Assembly: GCA_016939345.1 (NCBI GenBank)
Contig: JAFGHG010000175.1
Location: 1-17,088 of the forward strand
Direction of reading: 5' to 3'
DNA length: 17,088 nucleotides
Source of the DNA: Candidatus Omnitrophota bacterium
GTDB taxonomy: Bacteria; Omnitrophota; Gorgyraeia; Duberdicusellales; 4484-171
Both the position numbers and the translations under genes were made by a program. Below are positions 6,601 to 12,177 of the stretch, piece after piece (the stretch's first letter is position 1; every line of letters starts with the position of its first letter). The notes below the pieces were generated by a model that did not search any database, was not told the origin of the DNA, and was given only the letters and a program-made list of their open reading frames with translations.

Positions 6601-8262
6601 ATGATTCAATGGCCGAAAAGCAACGATGCTCTGGGTACTGTGAATCGCGGTAATCCCTGCGAATCTACTTTGTGCACATTGTGCCGGGCAGATTGTAAGG
6701 GAAAATGTGAGACATGGCTATCAAGTTTAAAGGGAAGAAAACTTCTCTATCCAAGAGACTTTAGCAATATTACCGCCGGCAGCGCCAACACCACACACGT
6801 AGGCGTAAACTACAATAACCTGCGTATTGACGGCTATGTCTATGGAGCTACAGGAGTGCCAAAGGGTTTAAGCACATCAGAGGATGACTGCATTTTTCCT
6901 AATGTAGATATTAGCGGTGAATTTGGAATTGATATTAGTACAAAGTTTAGGCTCCCAATAATGACCGGTGCTTTAGGTTCTACCTTTATAGCAGCTAAGT
7001 ACTGGGAATCTTTTGCAGTCGGAGCATCTTTGGTGGGCATTCCTATAGTAGTTGGTGAAAATGTTGTAGGTGTCGATAAACAGGCAGTCGTAGAAAAAGG
7101 AAGAATAAAAAAAGCTCCTGAGCTTGACAGGAGAATAGATACATTTTTGCGTTACTACGACGGTTACGGAGCAATAATCGTTCAGATGAATGTCGAAGAT
7201 ACCCGTAATGGGGTTGCTGAGTATGTGATGGAAAAATACGGCGATAAGGTCATAATTGAGCTCAAATGGGGCCAGGGAGCAAAGGTAATCGGCGGAGAAA
7301 TCCAGGTTACCAGCCTTGACTATGCTATATTTTTAAAGAAAAGAGGATATGTTGTAGATCCTGATCCTGAGCTGCCAGAAGTGCAGGAAGCTTTTAAGCA
7401 CGGAGCTATAAAGTCAATAGCCCGCCACAGCCGCCTTGGTTATACCAGTCTTTCAAACCGCGATCAGGTTAGAGAAAATTTCATGAACGCAGTAACATAT
7501 CTGCGCAAGCTCGGCTATAAGAGAATTTCTCTTAAGACCGGTTCTTACGGCATGGAGATACTGGCTATGTCGATTAAATATGCTTCTGAGGCTAAGCTAG
7601 AATTGCTTACAATAGACGGCTCCGGAGGCGGCACAGGCATGAGCCCCTGGAATATGATGGAAAGCTGGGGTGTGCCTTCTGTTATGTTGCATGCAAAAGC
7701 CTACGAATATGCTAAGATAATGGCTTCTAAAGGAGAACGCGTAGTTGATATGGCTTTTGCAGGAGGATTGGCTAAAGAAGACCAGATTTTTAAAGCTCTT
7801 GCCCTTGGAGCTCCCTTTACCAAGTTAGTATGTATGGGTAGAGCCCTTATGATACCAGGCTATTTAGGTTCAAACATCGAAGGAGTAGTAAATAAGCCGT
7901 CAAAAGAAAAGGTTAACGGAAACTGGGATCAGCTTGCGCCGGCAGTTGCAGAAATAGGCTCTACACCTGAAGAGATCTTTGCCGGTTATTATGATGTTCA
8001 GAAGAAAGTAGGCAAGTCAGAGATGAAAAACATTCCCTTTGGGGCTATAGCTCTTTGGACATTATCAGATAAGCTGGCCGCAGGACTGCAGCAGTTGATG
8101 GCCGGAGCACGTAAATTCAATTTAAGAGAAATCACCAGAAATGATATTTATGCAGCTAACCGGGAAACAGCCAAAGAGACAGGCATTACCTATATTACAG
8201 ACAAGAATGATAACGTTGCTAAAGAGATCCTTTGCGGGCAGTCCTTAAACTCTAGAGTCTAG
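6601..8262 (+). CDS. Stand-alone glutamate synthase FMN-domain protein with N-terminal Cys cluster
   Basis: A 553-residue member of the GltB2/COG0069 family: the FMN-binding (beta/alpha)8 barrel of glutamate synthase as a separate protein. The barrel starts with the substrate/FMN region around FRLPIMTGALGS, contains IELKWGQGAK (about residues 219-228; the KxGQG type) and TIDGSGGGTGMSPW (about 337-350), and ends with an MAFAGGL...MGRALM stretch that holds the FMN phosphate. The N-terminus has five close cysteines (C20, C25, C28, C32, C36), a possible Fe-S or zinc site. The Cx5Cx4C [3Fe-4S] motif of full GltB is not present, and the class II amidotransferase domain is missing. It should form glutamate from 2-oxoglutarate and ammonia delivered by a partner, or catalyse a related reaction. 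A strong AAGGAGG site precedes ATG 6601. It is preceded by an ANTAR leader and followed by a terminator. Confidence 0.85.
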   Translation: MIQWPKSNDALGTVNRGNPCESTLCTLCRADCKGKCETWLSSLKGRKLLYPRDFSNITAGSANTTHVGVNYNNLRIDGYVYGATGVPKGLSTSEDDCIFPNVDISGEFGIDISTKFRLPIMTGALGSTFIAAKYWESFAVGASLVGIPIVVGENVVGVDKQAVVEKGRIKKAPELDRRIDTFLRYYDGYGAIIVQMNVEDTRNGVAEYVMEKYGDKVIIELKWGQGAKVIGGEIQVTSLDYAIFLKKRGYVVDPDPELPEVQEAFKHGAIKSIARHSRLGYTSLSNRDQVRENFMNAVTYLRKLGYKRISLKTGSYGMEILAMSIKYASEAKLELLTIDGSGGGTGMSPWNMMESWGVPSVMLHAKAYEYAKIMASKGERVVDMAFAGGLAKEDQIFKALALGAPFTKLVCMGRALMIPGYLGSNIEGVVNKPSKEKVNGNWDQLAPAVAEIGSTPEEIFAGYYDVQKKVGKSEMKNIPFGAIALWTLSDKLAAGLQQLMAGARKFNLREITRNDIYAANRETAKETGITYITDKNDNVAKEILCGQSLNSRV

Positions 8263-8286
8263 CCAAAAGAAGACTAAGTAAAAAAT

Positions 8287-8317
8287 AAAAGCGCCTCTAG
8301 AAGCTTGAGGCGCTTTT
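8287..8317 (+). terminator. Terminator after the FMN-domain gene
   Basis: GCGCCTC (8291-8297) pairs with GAGGCGC (8307-8313), flanked by A4 and T4, so it can work in both directions. It isolates the next regulator gene. The 217 bases from 8322 to 8538 hold only the regulator's promoter; I see no gene or RNA there. Confidence 0.85.
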
Positions 8318-8488
8318 ATTATATGGGCAAGTTCATTTTATCTAATCAAGCCAAGGGAGCCAAACACAGAGATACTAAATTTTTTATTCGCTGCCCGATA
8401 CCGTAGGAATAGGGCCAAAAATGCAAAAAGAGAATGAAAAATTTAGATATTTTTTTGCCAGGATGGTTAAGAATATGATTGAAAACTA

Positions 8489-8516
8489 TTGACATCATTT
8501 TCTTTTGTGTTATTTT
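8489..8516 (+). promoter_or_regulatory. Promoter of the GAF-ANTAR gene
   Basis: Perfect -35 TTGACA (8489-8494), 16-base spacer, -10 TATTTT (8511-8516). The start of transcription should be near 8523, leaving a leader of about 16 bases that has no terminator and no purine-rich ribosome site. Confidence 0.65.
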
Positions 8517-8538
8517 TAAACAATAAAACATTTTCTTT

Positions 8539-9246
8539 ATGGGCACAAAGAAAACATCATACAAAGCCTACATCGATACCTTAACTAAGATCAGCAGCGC
8601 TATCACCAGCGACCTTTATCTGGAGGATATGCTTAAGCTGATAGTAACTTTAACCGCTAACGTTATGCATGCAAAGATTTGTGCTCTTTGGCTGCTTGAT
8701 CAAAAAACAAAAGAGTTAAAGATCAGGGCTACTCAGTCGATGAACAGCGATTATCTTCAGGAGAGGAGCATAAAGCTTGGCGAAGGCATAGTAGGTCTTG
8801 TAGCAAAAGAAAAGAATTCTATGGTTATCACCAATGTTTTAAAAGATTCCCGTTATAAAGAAAAGAAATTAGCTCAGACTCTTGGGCTTGTATCGATGCT
8901 GAGCGTGCCCATGCTTGTTAAAAAAAAGGTTATAGGCGTTATCAACTGTTATACAACTAAAGAATATAATTTTAGCAAAGGCGATAAAGATCTTCTCAGC
9001 GCTGTTGCTAATCAGTCAGCTGTCGCTATTGAAAATACTGAATTAATCGTAAAAACTAAAGTCATACAGGAAGAGCTAGAAACCCGAAAGAAGGTAGAAA
9101 GAGCAAAAGGTATCCTGATGAAGGAACAAAGATTGAGTGAGGCAGAGGCTTTTAAGCTCATACAGCGCACCAGCATGGATAAGAGAGTGTCAATGAAGGA
9201 TATAGCTGAAGCAATAATTTTGACTTTCGAGTTAAAAAGGGCTTGA
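8539..9246 (+). CDS. GAF-ANTAR transcription antiterminator
   Basis: A 235-residue cytoplasmic regulator. Residues about 25-167 form a GAF sensor domain (typical pieces: LWLLDQKTKELKI, GEGIVGLVAKEKNSMVI, LVSMLSVPMLVKKKVIGVINCY). A short coiled coil (168-186) leads to an ANTAR domain (about 178-232), with VERAKGILMKEQRLSEAEAFKLIQ followed by conserved Ala/Ser/Met spacing to DIAEAI. ANTAR proteins (AmiR, NasR, EutV, Geobacter GnfR) bind paired hexaloop RNA hairpins and prevent intrinsic termination. Here such hairpins precede at least five operons of the same cluster. There is no receiver domain and no histidine kinase nearby, so the GAF domain probably senses a small ligand directly; which one is unknown. 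The ATG at 8539 lacks a good ribosome site. Its stop codon overlaps the -35 of the next promoter. Confidence 0.93.
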   Translation: MGTKKTSYKAYIDTLTKISSAITSDLYLEDMLKLIVTLTANVMHAKICALWLLDQKTKELKIRATQSMNSDYLQERSIKLGEGIVGLVAKEKNSMVITNVLKDSRYKEKKLAQTLGLVSMLSVPMLVKKKVIGVINCYTTKEYNFSKGDKDLLSAVANQSAVAIENTELIVKTKVIQEELETRKKVERAKGILMKEQRLSEAEAFKLIQRTSMDKRVSMKDIAEAIILTFELKRA

Positions 9247-9271
9247 CAAGTTTTAAGAAAAATGTTATAAG
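9243..9271 (+). promoter_or_regulatory. Promoter of the porin-glnK-amtB operon
   Basis: Perfect -35 TTGACA (9243-9248), which overlaps the stop codon of the ANTAR gene, 17-base spacer, -10 TATAAG (9266-9271; TTATAA one base earlier also fits). The start would be about 9277, just at the first hexaloop stem. Confidence 0.75.
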
Positions 9272-9275
9272 TAGA

Positions 9276-9306
9276 TTACAAAGAAGTAAAAACAGGCAAC
9301 GGAGCC
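9276..9306 (+). promoter_or_regulatory. ANTAR-type double hexaloop, leader B
   Basis: First stem TTAC/GTAA (9276-9279, 9286-9289) with loop AAAGAA; five-base linker; second stem GGC/GCC (9295-9297, 9304-9306) with loop AACGGA. Both loops have A at 1 and G at 4. The 3' arm of the second stem shares 9305-9306 with the 5' arm of terminator B, so stem 2 and the terminator exclude each other. This is the textbook order of an ANTAR target. Confidence 0.85.
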
Positions 9307-9329
9307 CAAGCTGAAAGCTTGGGTTTTTT
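9305..9329 (+). terminator. Leader terminator B
   Basis: CCCAAGCT/AGCTTGGG 8-bp stem with loop GAA, followed by T6. It lies about 175 bases before the porin start, first of three terminators in the same leader. Confidence 0.88.
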
Positions 9330-9360
9330 ATTTCCATTGCAGGAAATAGTAAATTTTTCA

Positions 9361-9396
9361 TCTGAAAAGAATTCAGAGAAATTAGGCAAGGCAGCC
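9361..9396 (+). promoter_or_regulatory. ANTAR-type double hexaloop, leader C (tandem with B)
   Basis: First stem TCTGA/TCAGA (9361-9365, 9373-9377) holds AAAGAA plus one T (7-base loop, or 5 with an added A-U pair); it repeats the loop core of leader B. After seven bases comes GGC/GCC (9385-9387, 9394-9396) with loop AAGGCA (A at 1, G at 4). The 3' arm shares 9395-9396 with terminator C. No separate promoter is visible between leaders B and C. Confidence 0.75.
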
Positions 9397-9431
9397 CTTA
9401 TTGTGCATTGAACGCACGGTAAGGGTTTTTT
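9395..9431 (+). terminator. Leader terminator C
   Basis: CCCTTA/TAAGGG outer stem continues through two G-U pairs into GTGC/GCAC (9403-9406, 9414-9417), loop ATTGAAC, followed by T6. Confidence 0.88.
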
Positions 9432-9439
9432 AATTACAA

Positions 9440-9485
9440 AGGCGTTTACTTAATCAATGGGTGATTAGGAAACGTCTATTTTTTT
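9440..9485 (+). terminator. Third leader terminator before the porin gene
   Basis: AGGCGTTT (9440-9447) pairs with AAACGTCT (9470-9477) with one G-U; after a bulged A a second 8-bp stem follows (9449-9456 with 9462-9469), loop ATGGG, then A and seven T. Bases 9438-9443 read AAAGGC, the same six bases as the loop of leader A, flanked by C and G, but the flanking arms pair for only two bases. It may be a decayed third ANTAR site. Confidence 0.75.
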
Positions 9486-9503
9486 ATAATGGAAAGGAAA
9501 AAA

Positions 9504-10277
9504 ATGATTAATTTAAATTTAAAAGCAAAAATTTATATTTTCAGTTTATTCACAATCATTGGCTTTGATTCTTGCTTAAGAGCTGAAGGACTGTTTGACA
9601 AAATAGAACTCGAAGCGTCTGCGAGTCTGGGTTATTACTCAAACTATATCTGGCGCGGGTTTACCCTAGATAAGGATGCAGTTATTCAACCGGGTGTTAA
9701 TCTTTCCTGGAAGGGATTATCTTTCAGTTTCTGGTCAAGTTTTGATGCTGAAAGCGATGACGAGCTTGCTTCTGATGAGATTGATTATGTTTTTGACTAC
9801 ACCAAAGAGCTTAATGATTTGCTGAGCATATCTCTGGGGCATACCTATTATGATTTTCCTGAAATTGCTTCATACAGCAGGGAATTTTATGTAGGGTTTG
9901 GATTAAGCAGGATCCCGGTCCTTGATTTGCCAATAGAAACATCTTTGATTTATTACCATGATTACGGCGATGAAAGTAATGGAGGTGGAGAAGGAGACTA
10001 CGTATCGCTTGATATGGCATATAGTTTGCTTTTGCTTGAAGATATCGGATTGACTATGGATCTTGGCTCTCATTATGGATTCAACAACGAGTTGTTTATA
10101 GCGGGCCAAGGCTCAGATTTGGCTTTTAGCTTTGGGTTTACAATTCCTTTGAATGATAATTTAACTGTTTCACCGACTGTAAACTATTCGCTGCCTCTTG
10201 GTGACCTTAAAGACGATGATGACGGAGCCCAAGAAGACAGGGTTTATGGCGGAATGGCCTTAGCTTATAACTTTTAA
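9504..10277 (+). CDS. TorF-family (Gcw_chp) putative porin
   Basis: About 257 residues, secreted outer-membrane beta-barrel. The start at 9504 is chosen over the in-frame ATG 9489 because AAAGGA sits five bases before 9504 while 9489 has only a T-run before it; the earlier ATG also lies just past a terminator. An N-terminal signal peptide (basic start, KIYIFSLFTIIGF core) ends near SCLRAEG. The mature part opens with ASLGYYSNYIWRGFTL, the family hallmark (YxSxYxxRG), and continues as alternating amphipathic strands with acidic loops; the chain ends in LAYNF, a C-terminal aromatic barrel signal. In many proteobacteria this family lies next to glnK-amtB, as here. It likely admits ammonium or small nitrogen compounds, but the substrate is unproved. 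Behind a leader with three terminators. Confidence 0.82.
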   Translation: MINLNLKAKIYIFSLFTIIGFDSCLRAEGLFDKIELEASASLGYYSNYIWRGFTLDKDAVIQPGVNLSWKGLSFSFWSSFDAESDDELASDEIDYVFDYTKELNDLLSISLGHTYYDFPEIASYSREFYVGFGLSRIPVLDLPIETSLIYYHDYGDESNGGGEGDYVSLDMAYSLLLLEDIGLTMDLGSHYGFNNELFIAGQGSDLAFSFGFTIPLNDNLTVSPTVNYSLPLGDLKDDDDGAQEDRVYGGMALAYNF

Positions 10278-10289
10278 AAAGGAGGAAGC

Positions 10290-10631
10290 ATGAAACTGAT
10301 AATAGCAATGATTCAGCCGCACAAACTGCCTGATGTAAAAAAAGCTTTATTCGACAACGAAGTCCATAAGATGACAGTAACTAATGCGCTTGGCTGCGGT
10401 CAGCAAAAAGGCTTTACTGAGACCTACAGAGGAGTTATCCATGAGGTAAACCTTTTGAAAAAAGTAAGGCTTGAGATAGCAGTCAATGATAATTTTGTTA
10501 AACCGACCATTGAGGCGATAATAAAAGGAGCAAGAACTGGAAAAATCGGTGATGGTAAGATATTTGTTCTTGATTTAGACCAGTGCATAAGGATAAGGAC
10601 AAGTGAACAAGGTTCAGAAGCCATAGGCTGA
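10290..10631 (+). CDS. glnK: PII nitrogen regulatory protein (GlnK-like)
   Basis: A 113-residue trimeric signal protein that reads ATP/ADP and 2-oxoglutarate and gates AmtB. Landmarks: N-terminal MKLIIAMIQPHKL, T-loop region GCGQQKGFTETYRGVIHEVNLL, GARTGKIGDGKIFVLDLDQ (nucleotide and 2-oxoglutarate site) and IRIRT near the end. Counting from Met1, Tyr46 is kept but residue 51, the tyrosine uridylylated by GlnD in E. coli, is His. Modification in the usual way is therefore not expected, and control may rest on ligands alone. A near-perfect AAAGGAGG site precedes the start. It is 12 bases after the porin gene and 16 before amtB, the usual glnK-amtB pair extended by the porin. Confidence 0.95.
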   Translation: MKLIIAMIQPHKLPDVKKALFDNEVHKMTVTNALGCGQQKGFTETYRGVIHEVNLLKKVRLEIAVNDNFVKPTIEAIIKGARTGKIGDGKIFVLDLDQCIRIRTSEQGSEAIG

Positions 10632-10647
10632 CAATAAGGAGGTAAAG

Positions 10648-11982
10648 ATGTTAAAAAGATTTCTAAATAGGACGATCTTACTGTTGATGGGCTATTTAAT
10701 AATTTCGCATACAGCTTTAGCCGATGAAGCTTTGTCTTATGCAACTAACATCGGTATAGATACCCTATGGGTATTGATTGCAGCATTTCTGGTATTTTTT
10801 ATGCAGGCTGGTTTTGGCATGGTCGAAGCAGGTTTCATCCGGGCCAAGAATACCTGCAATATTCTTACCAAAAACTTCCTTGATTTTTGTATGGCATCCC
10901 TGGGGTTTTTTATTTTTGGCTATGCAATAATGTTCGGAAGCGGCAACGATTTTATGGGGTTATCAGGTTGGTTTATGGCCAGTCCAGAAAACCCCGTAGA
11001 TCTACCGATATTTGCTTTTTGGCTGTTTCAGGCTGCTTTTTGTGGAGCTGCAGCCACTATTGTAGCCGGAGGTATGGCCGAGAGGATGAAATTCCAGGCT
11101 TATTTAATTTATTCTTTTATCATATCAGCCTTTATTTACCCTATTATTGGACATTGGATCTGGGGCGGAGGATGGTTGAACAAAATAGGATTTGCAGATT
11201 TTGCCGGATCTACTGTTGTGCATGCTGTTGGCGGATTTGCCGCTTTGATTGGCACTATAATATTGAAACCTCGCTTAGGCAAATTCAACAAAGATGGTTC
11301 TCCAAATGCTATAGCCGGACATAATATACCGCTTGCATCTTTAGGCGTGTTTATCCTGTGGTTTGGCTGGTTCGGGTTTAATCCTGGTTCAACATTAAGC
11401 GTTGGCAACGGAACTTTGATTTCTTTGGTCGCTATGAATACCAGTTTAGCAGCTGCATCCGGAGGTATACTTGCCATGGTTGCAGTCTGGAAGAAATTTG
11501 GAAAACCGGATTTATCAATGGCCATGAATGGAGCCCTGGCTGGTTTGGTAGCTATTACTGCACCATGTGCTTTTATTGAACCCTGGGCCTCGATAGTCAT
11601 TGGAGGGATCGCTGGTATCCTGGTGGTATTCGCGGTAATTCTGCTTGATAAGTTAAGAATAGATGACCCGGTGGGCGCTTTTCCTGTCCATGGAGTTAAC
11701 GGAATCTGGGGTACTTTATCAGTCGGAATATTCGGCCAGAAAGCTCTTGGCCTGGCTAATGATGGCTTGTTTTACGGTGGAGGGTTAAAGCAGTTTTTTT
11801 TACAGCTTCTAGGTGTTAGCTCTGCGGTTGTATTTGTGCTCATATCCATGGGTCTTTTGTTTAAAATAATCGATCTTACTATGGGCTTAAGGGTCTCTAG
11901 AGATGAGGAGCTAAAGGGCCTTGACATAGGAGAACACGGTATGGAGTCATATAGCGGGTTCCAGATATTTACTACCGAATGA
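10648..11982 (+). CDS. amtB: Ammonium transporter AmtB
   Basis: A 444-residue Amt/MEP/Rh channel of the inner membrane. An N-terminal signal peptide (LLLMGYLIISHTALA) is followed by 11 hydrophobic segments. The twin pore histidines are visible in STVVHAVGG and FPVHGVNGIWG; the phenylalanine gate/Trp region and GFGMVEAGFIRAKN (first helix, family signature) are also present. The C-terminal tail (GLRVSRDEELKGLDIGEHGMESY) is the cytoplasmic segment on which PII sits. AAGGAGG lies before ATG 10648. Third gene of porin-glnK-amtB, so it is under the same leader. No terminator of its own is seen; the nearest downstream is the one in the glnA leader at 12084. Confidence 0.96.
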   Translation: MLKRFLNRTILLLMGYLIISHTALADEALSYATNIGIDTLWVLIAAFLVFFMQAGFGMVEAGFIRAKNTCNILTKNFLDFCMASLGFFIFGYAIMFGSGNDFMGLSGWFMASPENPVDLPIFAFWLFQAAFCGAAATIVAGGMAERMKFQAYLIYSFIISAFIYPIIGHWIWGGGWLNKIGFADFAGSTVVHAVGGFAALIGTIILKPRLGKFNKDGSPNAIAGHNIPLASLGVFILWFGWFGFNPGSTLSVGNGTLISLVAMNTSLAAASGGILAMVAVWKKFGKPDLSMAMNGALAGLVAITAPCAFIEPWASIVIGGIAGILVVFAVILLDKLRIDDPVGAFPVHGVNGIWGTLSVGIFGQKALGLANDGLFYGGGLKQFFLQLLGVSSAVVFVLISMGLLFKIIDLTMGLRVSRDEELKGLDIGEHGMESYSGFQIFTTE

Positions 11983-12011
11983 ATAAAAACATGCTTGGAT
12001 TTAAAAAAATA

Positions 12012-12040
12012 TTGACAAATATGAAAGCGCGTATTTTAAT
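12012..12040 (+). promoter_or_regulatory. Upstream promoter of the glutamine synthetase gene
   Basis: Perfect -35 TTGACA (12012-12017), 17-base spacer, -10 TTTAAT (12035-12040). Start would be about 12047, the first base of the first hexaloop stem. Confidence 0.68.
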
Positions 12041-12046
12041 ACTTGT

Positions 12047-12086
12047 GACAATGAGGTCTTATATTTATGATAAAAGTAAAGAGGCT
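12047..12086 (+). promoter_or_regulatory. ANTAR-type double hexaloop, leader D (before glutamine synthetase)
   Basis: First stem GAC/GTC (12047-12049, 12056-12058) with loop AATGAG; 16-base linker; second stem AGT/GCT (12075-12077, 12084-12086; one U-G pair) with loop AAAGAG. Both loops have A at 1 and G at 4. The 3' arm of the second stem is exactly the first three bases of terminator D. The stems are short, so the call leans on loop pattern and position. Confidence 0.75.
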
Positions 12087-12109
12087 CTATCATTTGATAG
12101 AGCTTTTTT
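12084..12109 (+). terminator. Leader terminator D
   Basis: GCTCTATC/GATAGAGC perfect 8-bp stem, loop ATTT, then T6; A and G bases before it could pair with the T-run to extend the stem. It stands 69 bases ahead of ATG 12178. Confidence 0.88.
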
Positions 12110-12111
12110 AT

Positions 12112-12141
12112 TTGGCAATGCTGCCTAATTTCAGGTATAAT
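12112..12141 (+). promoter_or_regulatory. Possible second promoter of glutamine synthetase, just past terminator D
   Basis: TTGGCA (12112-12117), 18-base spacer, perfect -10 TATAAT (12136-12141). The same -35 variant and spacing are used at 5554. A transcript from here would start about 12148 and skip the leader terminator. The -35 overlaps a GGC/GCC stem with loop AATGCT (12114-12125), another A1/G4 hexaloop, whose role is unclear. Confidence 0.5.
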
Positions 12142-12177
12142 TGTTAAAAAATCAATGCTTAAGAAGGAGGAAACGAA

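Noticed and set aside
8350..8361. GCC-AAGGGA-GCC looks like a hexaloop
   Set aside because: GCC and GCC are not complementary, and no terminator follows.
8346..8564. Minus-strand open frame of 72 codons
   Set aside because: It runs over a promoter and the 5' end of the ANTAR gene, with no ribosome site and low-complexity protein.
9489..9503. Earlier ATG for the porin gene
   Set aside because: No ribosome site before it, and the AAAGGA lies within it, correctly spaced for ATG 9504.
11136..11600. Minus-strand open frame of 154 codons inside amtB
   Set aside because: It is antisense to a well-conserved gene and has no recognisable domain; a shadow of codon use.
12041..12177. Glutamine-sensing riboswitch before the glutamine synthetase gene
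   Set aside because: I see none of the conserved junctions of the glnA or downstream-peptide motifs; two short hexaloops and a terminator explain the leader.
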